A DNA stretch of 64,000 nucleotides. It comes from Methylobacterium goesingense (GTDB taxonomy: Bacteria > Pseudomonadota > Alphaproteobacteria > Rhizobiales > Beijerinckiaceae). Every line of letters begins with the position of its first letter. The first letter of the stretch is position 1. The stretch spans positions 1-64,000 of the forward strand of contig NZ_BPQL01000036.1 in the NCBI RefSeq assembly GCF_022179225.1, read 5' to 3'. The notes beneath the pieces were generated by a model. It worked only from the letters and a program-made list of their open reading frames with translations. It did no database searches and was not told the origin of the DNA. Made by a program: the position numbers and the translations under genes. Of the stretch, positions 36,938 through 44,500 are shown piece after piece.

Positions 36938-37390
36938 ATGCCGGATCGATTGCCGCAGGGCGGGTTTGCCCCCCTCGTTCCCGAACTCGATGTGCGCGAT
37001 CTCGCTCGCAGCCTCGCCTTCTGGTGTGACGGGCTCGGCTTCACACGCGCCTACGAGCGACCCGAGAACGGCTTCGCCTATCTCGAATGCGAGGGCGCGC
37101 AGGTGATGCTGAACGCGATCAATGGGAACTGGATCACAGCCCCCCTGACGCCGCCGTTCGGACGTGGGATCAATTTCCAGATCGCGGTGCGCTCGACAGC
37201 GCCGATCCTGTCGCGGCTCATTGCGCTAGAATGGCCGCTGTTCCGGCCCTTGCACGAGGCGTGGTACCGTGCCGGTGAGGCGGAGGTCGGGTACCGGCAG
37301 TTCCTCGTGCAGGATCCGGACGGATACCTGCTCCGCTTCGGCGAAAGCCTCGGCCTGCGCCCGCTCAGCCCTGCCGGGCTGGGGTCGTGA
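36938..37390 (+). CDS. VOC/glyoxalase-bleomycin resistance family protein
   Basis: This 150-aa single vicinal-oxygen-chelate domain protein has two beta-alpha-beta-beta-beta modules. It begins with FAPLVPELDVRDLARSLAFW and ends with QFLVQDPDGYLLRFGESLG. Family members bind bleomycin-like drugs or act as metal-dependent lyases or dioxygenases; I cannot say which applies. The ATG at 36938 has no strong ribosome site. Its last 26 bases overlap the 3' end of the ferredoxin gene on the other strand. Confidence 0.88.
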   Translation: MPDRLPQGGFAPLVPELDVRDLARSLAFWCDGLGFTRAYERPENGFAYLECEGAQVMLNAINGNWITAPLTPPFGRGINFQIAVRSTAPILSRLIALEWPLFRPLHEAWYRAGEAEVGYRQFLVQDPDGYLLRFGESLGLRPLSPAGLGS

Positions 37391-37685
37391 CGCTGAGACC
37401 GTCCAGTTCCGGGGTGATGCGGATCTGGCAGCACAGGCGCGAGGTCGGCTTCACGTCTGAGGCGAAGTCGAGCATGTCCTGCTCCATGTCCTCGGCGGGT
37501 CCGACGATCGCGGCCCATTCGCCATCCACGTAGACGTGACAGGTCGCGCAGGCGCAGGCGCCTCCGCACTCGGCATCGATGCCCGGGACGTTGTTGCGGA
37601 TCGCCGCTTCCATCACGGTTGATCCCACGTCGCCCTCCACGGTCCTGGCCGTTCCGGTATGGTCGACGTAGGTGATCTTGGGCAT
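37365..37685 (-). CDS. 2Fe-2S ferredoxin (adrenodoxin/putidaredoxin type)
   Basis: This 106-aa electron carrier has the adrenodoxin-type ligands C40, C46, C49 and C86 (C-x5-C-x2-C, then 36 residues to the fourth). An extra Cys at 44 and another at 85 are not needed for the cluster. It is likely to serve a cytochrome P450, Rieske oxygenase or Fe-S assembly system, none of which is adjacent. CGGAG precedes the ATG. It converges with the VOC gene and overlaps it by 26 bases at the 3' ends. Confidence 0.93.
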   Translation of the reverse strand: MPKITYVDHTGTARTVEGDVGSTVMEAAIRNNVPGIDAECGGACACATCHVYVDGEWAAIVGPAEDMEQDMLDFASDVKPTSRLCCQIRITPELDGLSVTTPARQG

Positions 37686-37943
37686 CGTGGGCTCCGGGCT
37701 CGGACAACGCGTAGATGGCCGGTTGTGCGGCGCGAGACTGCCTTGAAGGGGCAGGCCTGCGATTGCAAGCGCGCTTGCCGACCGGGTGACGATTCATGGC
37801 CTTACGCCGGAGCGGCGGCGCCGTTCCATCATCCAGCCGCGACGCGACGTCCGGCCCCCGGCTCCGGGGGCCTCACGAGACGCCGAACCGATTGCGCGTC
37901 CGGCCACGAGGGCCCCGGTCCGGCGGGCGTTTCCGGCAAAACA

Positions 37944-38300
37944 TCAGGCCGGCACGGCCAGCACCGCGAGGGTATCGGTCACGGCGTCGGCCAGGGCCTC
38001 CTCCGCGCCCGCCTCGGCTCCATCGCGCAGCGCATCCTCGATGTCGGCCGCGATGCTGGCGACCCTGTCGGCCCCCACGCCCAGCGCGGAGCCCTTCAGG
38101 GTATGGGCGAGATCGGCGCGTTCGGAGGCGGGACGGTCGCGCGCCAGGATGCCGGGTAGGAGAGTGCGGCACTGCCCCGCGAAGAGGTCGAGCAGCTCGC
38201 GGGCGAGCTCGGCGTCGCCGAAGGTCTGACGATCGAGGTGCGCGCGGTCGAGGAGCGCGGCTTCCCCACTGGGCGCGTCCGGCCCCTGTCTGTCCTGCAA
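37944..38300 (-). CDS. Stand-alone histidine phosphotransfer (HPt) protein
   Basis: This 118-aa helical HPt domain has the phospho-acceptor H66 in AHTLKGSALGVGA. It relays phosphate between hybrid kinases and response regulators; no kinase or receiver gene is adjacent. The frame has no ATG at a sensible place. The start is taken as TTG at 38300, supported by a strong GGGGGAG about seven bases upstream. It is divergent from the giant polar protein gene, so the 275-base spacer probably carries promoters for both. Confidence 0.8.
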   Translation of the reverse strand: MQDRQGPDAPSGEAALLDRAHLDRQTFGDAELARELLDLFAGQCRTLLPGILARDRPASERADLAHTLKGSALGVGADRVASIAADIEDALRDGAEAGAEEALADAVTDTLAVLAVPA

Positions 38301-38575
38301 GACCGTCTCCCCCTTCGCGGTGCCCGTCCCGTCTATCCACAGCGGAGGCGCCGCCTCATTCGCTTCCGCTTAAGCGTTGAGGCATCATGCAGAAAGAGGA
38401 CGGTGCGGTTCGAGCCCTCGGCTTGGTAACCATTCCGTTAAGGTTTTTTGGGCGCAGCGGCAGGCTCGGGTATCCGGGCTCCGTGCCGATGTCTAAAGTT
38501 ACCTGGTTAATTGGTAAAAGTAACCTTGATCGCCGGGCGCGGCCGGCGATCGGGATACGCGTGACGAGGCGTTGA

Positions 38576-41500
38576 ATGGCCACCGAAAAGAAGCTCAAGG
38601 ATCCGGCCGAGGCGGCTCTGTCGGCGATCGAGCAGGCTCTCAACCTCGACGCGTTCGCGCCCGGACCGGACGCGTCCCGCGTCGAGCCGCGCCTGCCGGA
38701 TGTCGCGGACGCCGACCCCCTGCACGACCCGAGCGGCCGCCTCGCCCCGCCCCGCCTCGATCTCGACCAGCCCCTCGCTTCGGACCTGCCGCCGCCGGAC
38801 CGCACCCGCCCCCGCCGCGAGGGCGGCCTTCTCCCGCCCGACCGCTCGATGGTCGCCAACGACGACCGTCAGAACATCGGCATCCTGCAGCAGACGCTGC
38901 GCGTCCGCCCCACGCGCGCGCCCTACCTCATCGCCGCCGCCGCCGGCGCGCTGTGGATTGCCGGGCTCCTCGCCCTGGCCTGGAGCCAGTCCGGGGGAGA
39001 CCTGCGGGGATTCTTTCAAGGGCTCACGGCGATCCAGGGCGCCGTCGCGGCGACCACGCTGGTCGGCCCCGTCGTCCTCTTCGCCATCATGGCGATGCTC
39101 GCCGTGCGTGCCCAGGAGATGCGCATGGTCGCCCGCGCCGTCGGCGAGGTCGCCATCCGCCTGGCGGAGCCCGAGAACTTCTCGACCGATGCCGTGCTGA
39201 CCATGTCGCAGACGGTGCGCCGCGAAGTCGCCGCCGTCGGCGACGGCGTCGAGCGGGCGCTGGCCCGGGCCGGCGAACTGGAGACCCTGGTGCGCGGCGA
39301 GATCGCCACCCTGGAGCGAGCCTATTCCGACAACGAGATCCGCATCCGCTCCCTCGTCGACGAACTCGTCGCGCAGCGCGAATCCATCGTCGCCAATGCC
39401 GAGCGGGTGCGGGGCGCCATCGCGGGCACGCATCAGAGCCTGACGGCGGAACTCGACGGCGCGGCCGAGCGCATCGTCTCGGCGGTCAACGGCGCGGGTG
39501 ACCGGGTCACCGGCGCGCTCGACGCACGCGGCGAGGCCATCACCTCGGCGTTGGGCACACGCGGCGACGCCATCACGGCCGCCCTCGGCGAGGCCGGCGA
39601 CCGGGTGGTCGAACTGGTCTCGGGCCGGGGCGACGATCTCGTCCAGCGCCTCGCCTCCACCAGCGACGGCGTCCGCGACAGCCTCGCCGACGTCGGCACC
39701 GCCCTCACCCAGTCCCTGGAGACCCGCGCCGGCGAAGTCACCCGCGCCTTCGAGCGCACCGGCGGCATCCTCACCAGCACCCTGGCGGAGAATGCCGGGC
39801 AGGTCGCCCGCACCCTGGCGCAGACCGGGGCAGAGGTCATCGAGGCCCTCAACCGCCAGGGCGGCGACGTGCGCCAGACCTTCGAGGATTCCGCGCGCAG
39901 CCTGGAGACCGCGTTCCTCTCCCGCGGTTCGGAACTGACCCAGCAATTCGCCTCCACCGGTGGCGAGATCACCGCGCGCTTCGCCGAGACGGGCGACGCC
40001 CTGCGCCTGCACTTCGCCGAGACGGGCGCCGCGCTGACCCGCGACATCGCTGTGCGCGGTGAGGCGCTCCGCAGCGAACTCGAGACCGCCGGCACCGGCG
40101 TGTCCGACCTCATCGAGACCCGGGGCCGCGAAGCCCAGGCGGGCCTCGCGCTGGCCGCCAGCGGCGTCATCGCGAACTTCAGCGCCCAGGCCGACGACGT
40201 CCGGGAGGAACTCGTCCGCTCCGTCGAGGGCATCGCCACCGGCATCGACGCCCGCGGCGGCGCCCTGGCCGAGCGCATCGAGAGTGTGGCGGCGCGCCTG
40301 CACGACACCATCGCGGTGCGCGGCGCGGAGGTCTCCGACCGTCTTGAGATCCACGGTCGCGAGACCGAGGCTGGCCTGGAACGGGCCGCCGGCACCATCG
40401 TGGAGACTTTCGGCGCCCGCACCGAGGCGCTGCGCGACGCCCTCGTGGGCTCCGTGGAAGACGTCGCCCTGCGCCTCGACCAGAGCGGCGGCGCGCTGGC
40501 CGACCGCATCGACCTCGTGGCCAACCGCCTGCGCGAGACCATCACGATCCAAGGCGGCACCGTCACCGAGCATATCGGCGCCAGTGGCCGTGAGGCCCAG
40601 GCCGCCCTCGCCCTCGCGGTCGGAGCCGTGGTCGAGAGCTTCGGCGGCCGGGCCGTCGCCGTGCGCGACGACCTGATCGGGTCCATGAGCCGGATCACCA
40701 CGGACCTCGACACGCAGGGCGGCGCCCTGGCGGCGCGCATCGAGTCGGTCGCGACGCGCCTCCACGACACCATCGCGGTGCAGGGCACCGGCCTCGAGAG
40801 CAGCCTCGACGCTACCGGAACCCGGATCGGCGACCTCGTTGCCCTGCGCACCCGCGAGGCGAGCGAGACCGTCGACGGTGCCTTGGCGGCGCTGGGACGC
40901 GGCTTCGAGACCCGGGCCATCGACGCCGTCGAGGCCCTGAGCGCCGCCGCCGCCGCCTTGAGCGCGGCCATCGCCGGCCGGACCGCCGAGGCGGCCGACA
41001 CCTTCCGTCGCAGCGCCGAGGAGACCACCGTGGTGCTGGGCGCCAGCACCACCGAGGCGGCGCAATCCCTGCGCCGGGCCTCTGCCAGCGCCACCGGCGA
41101 GCTCGAGGCCCGCACCGTCGAGGCCGTGCAGATCTTCGAGCGCCGGCTCGCGGCGACCGCTTCGGACCTCGCCGCCCGCACGGCCGAGGCCGCCGAACTC
41201 CTGCGCCAGGCCTCCGACGGCGTCGGCGAGAGCGTCGGCGCCCGCGCGGAAGCCTCCATCGAGGCCCTCCGCCGGACCCTCGACGCGGTCAACGCGGAAC
41301 TGTCCCGCCGGGCCGACGAGGCCGCCGGCACCATCACCCGCGCGGCGGACGGCCTCGGCGGCGATCTCACCGCTCGCATCCGCGACGTCGAGACCACCTT
41401 CGGCGACCATGGCCGCACCCTCGGCGACCTCATCGCCGCCCAGGCGAACGAGGCCCAGACCCTGCTGGCCAGCACCGGCCGCGATATCGTCCTCGCGGTG

Positions 41501-44500
41501 ACCGCGCAGGGCGCACGGGTCAACGACCACCTCAACCGCACCGGCGCGACCTTCGCCGACACCACCGACAGCCGGACCCAGGCCCTCGACCGAGTGTTGA
41601 ACGACCGCCTCTCGGCCCTGCAGGACACCCTCGCGCGCGGCGACATCCTGGCCGACCGGATCGCGCGCGACACTGCCGCCCTCACGGATTCGGTCTCGGG
41701 CCGCCTTGAGGAGATGGACCGGGTCATCACGGTGCAGGGCAAGGCGGTCGCCGAGACCCTCGCAGAGCGGACCCGCGAGGCCAGCGCCATGGTGGAGAGC
41801 CAGCTCGGCGCCCTCGAGGAGCGCTCCGTGCGGCGCTCGGCCGAGATCGGCGAGACCTTCGCCAACCTCGTGGCCCAGATCGACGGCCACCTCGGCAGCC
41901 GCGCCACCGCCCTCAACGAAGCCCTGATCGTGCGTACCGCCGAGATGGGACGCGTCATGGTCGAGAGCGGCCGCGACCTCGTACAGACCCTCGACGCCCG
42001 CGCCGACACCATGGCGCTCGATATCGCGGCGCGCAGCGCCAGCCTCGGCGACACCCTCGGCGAGCGCACCGCCGAGATCGGCCGCCGCCTCGACGAACAG
42101 ACCCTGGAGCTCGCCCGCCGCCTCGACGAGGGAGCCGGGCGCTTCGATGCGGGCGTTCTCGGCCGCCTGGAGGCGATCGGGACCGCACTGGAGGAGCGCA
42201 GCCGCCTCATCGAGGAATCCTTCGGCTCCCAGGCCTTCGAGGCGATCCGCCTCATCGAGAGCCGCACCCGCGCGGTGGACGAGGATCTCGCCAACCGCAC
42301 CCGCGAACTCGTGGACATGATCGTGGACCGGACCGGCGGCGCGAACGAGGCCCTGGACGGCCAGGCGCGCGCGATCCGCGAGGCCTTCGCGGCCCGCGCC
42401 GACGAACTCGTGCGCCTCATCGACGAGCGCACGGCGGCCATGGGCCACGAGCTCGACGAGAAGGGCCGGGCCGTGTTCGGCGCCCTCGGGGGCCGCATCA
42501 CCGAGCTCGCCCGCCTGTTCGACCTCGGCAGCAGCTCGCTCGGCAAAGTGCTGGAACAGCGCGGCGAATCCATCCTCGGCCGCCTGCGCGAGATGGTCAC
42601 GGAAGCCGACCGCCAGCTCGGCGAGGGCGAGGGCCGCCTCGGCAACACCCTCGACCGCCGCACAGCGGATATCAGCTCCCTTCTCGACGAGGGCGTGCGC
42701 ACCGTCCACCAGCTCCTCGACGACCGCACGGGCGAGATCCGCGCCCTGCTCGACACCCATGCGGGCGTCGTCAGCGCCGACCTCAAGGACCGGATCGCAC
42801 CCCTGCACGAGACCCTCGACCAGCGCGGACGCGCCCTGGTCGACACCATCGCGGCGAGCCTCGGCAGCGCCACGGAGGCGGTGGAGGCCCGCACGCGGGC
42901 CCTGGCAAGCCTCTTCGACGAGCGCATCGACCATCTCGACGAGGTCGTCGAGCGGCGCGGCAGCGGCCTGTCCGACGCGATGGAGGCGCGCACCCGCGCG
43001 CTGACCGAAACCCTCGACGAGCGCCTGAACGCCCTCGGCGAAATCGTGGACCAGCGCGGCGCCCGCCTCGTCGAGACCGTGGAGGACCGTACCCGCGCCC
43101 TGACCAACACCTTCGACCAGCGCGTCGGCATCCTCGACGAGCTGGTGGACCGGCGCGGCGAGCGCCTGGCCGAGACCGTGGACCATCAGGCCCGGCGCCT
43201 CGCCGAGACTTTCGACCAGCGCGTCGGAGCGCTCGACGAGATCGTGGAGCGTCGCAGCGGCGAGATGGCCGAGGCGGTGGATGCCCGCACCCGGGCCCTG
43301 GCACGCCTGTTCGATCACCGCATCGGTGTCCTCGGTCAACTCGTGGACGGCCGTGGCGCCCAGCTGACCGACGCCCTCGACAGCCGCACCGAAGCCCTTG
43401 GCGTCCTGTTCGATCAGCGCATCGGCGCCCTCGACGAGATCGTCGACGGCCGTGGCGCACAGCTCGGCCAGACCCTGGAAGCGCGGTCCCAAGGCCTGCG
43501 CGCCCTGTTCGACGAGATCCTGTCGGCCCTCGATGGCCTGATCGATAGCCGTGCCGACGCCCTGACCGACCGGGTCGATGCCCGGACGCAGCGCCTCGTC
43601 GCGCTGTTCGACGAGCGCCTCGGCGCCCTCGACCAGCTCGTCGATCACCGCACCGGCACTCTCTCGGACGAGGTCGATGCCCGGGCCCAGGCCCTGGTCT
43701 CACTCATCGACACCCGGGTCGGCGCCCTCGACCGCGTGGTCGACGAGCGCGCGGGTGCGCTGCACAGCCAGGCCGAGACGGCCTCGCGCGCCATGGTCTC
43801 GCTGTTCGAAGATCGCTTGCGCGGCCTCGACGGCTTCCTCGACGACCGCGCGGGCAACCTCGCCGCCGAGACCGAGGCGCGCACCCGCGCCTTGGCGGCG
43901 ATCTTCGACGAGCGCCTCGCCGCCCTCGAAGCCCTCGTGGACGGCCGGGTCGGCACCCTGGCGGACGGCGTCGCCGAACGGACCCGCAACCTCGTCTCGG
44001 TCTTCGACGCCCGCATCCAGGGACTGGACGCGGCCATCGACGGACGCGCGGACCACATGGCCGAGCAGACCGAAGCCCGCACCCGTGCCCTGGTGGGGAT
44101 CTTCGACGAGCGGCTTTCCGCCCTCGAAGCCCTGGTGGACGGCCGCGCCGGCAGCCTCGCCGACCGCGTCGCCGAGCGGACCCAGTCCCTCGTGACGACC
44201 TTCGACGAGCGCCTGCGCGCCCTCGACGATGCCGTCGACCACCGGTCCGGTGCGCTGGCGGCCCAGACCGAGACGCAGGTCGCGGCCCTGACGGGCTTCT
44301 TCGACGAGCGCCTCGGCAACCTCGAGCGCCTCGTGGAGGGCCGCACCGGCACGCTCACGGAGCATGTCGAGGCCCGCACTCAGGACCTGGCGACGGTCTT
44401 CGACCAGCGCCTGGCAGCCCTCGACAGCCTCGTCGAGGCGCGGGCCTCGGCCTTCGCCCGCACGATCGACACGCAGGGAACCGCCCTCGCGGAAGCCGTG

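Noticed and set aside
38427-38441. CtrA-like site upstream of the giant polar gene (TAAC-N7-TTAA)
   Set aside because: Two mismatches in the first half-site; the spacer is generally AT-rich, so chance is likely.
38507-43648. 1713-codon open frame on the minus strand across the giant coiled-coil gene
   Set aside because: It is the mirror of the repeat gene: it is periodic only because the sense repeats are. The sense frame has a ribosome site, membrane helices, a terminator and a conserved C-terminal domain.
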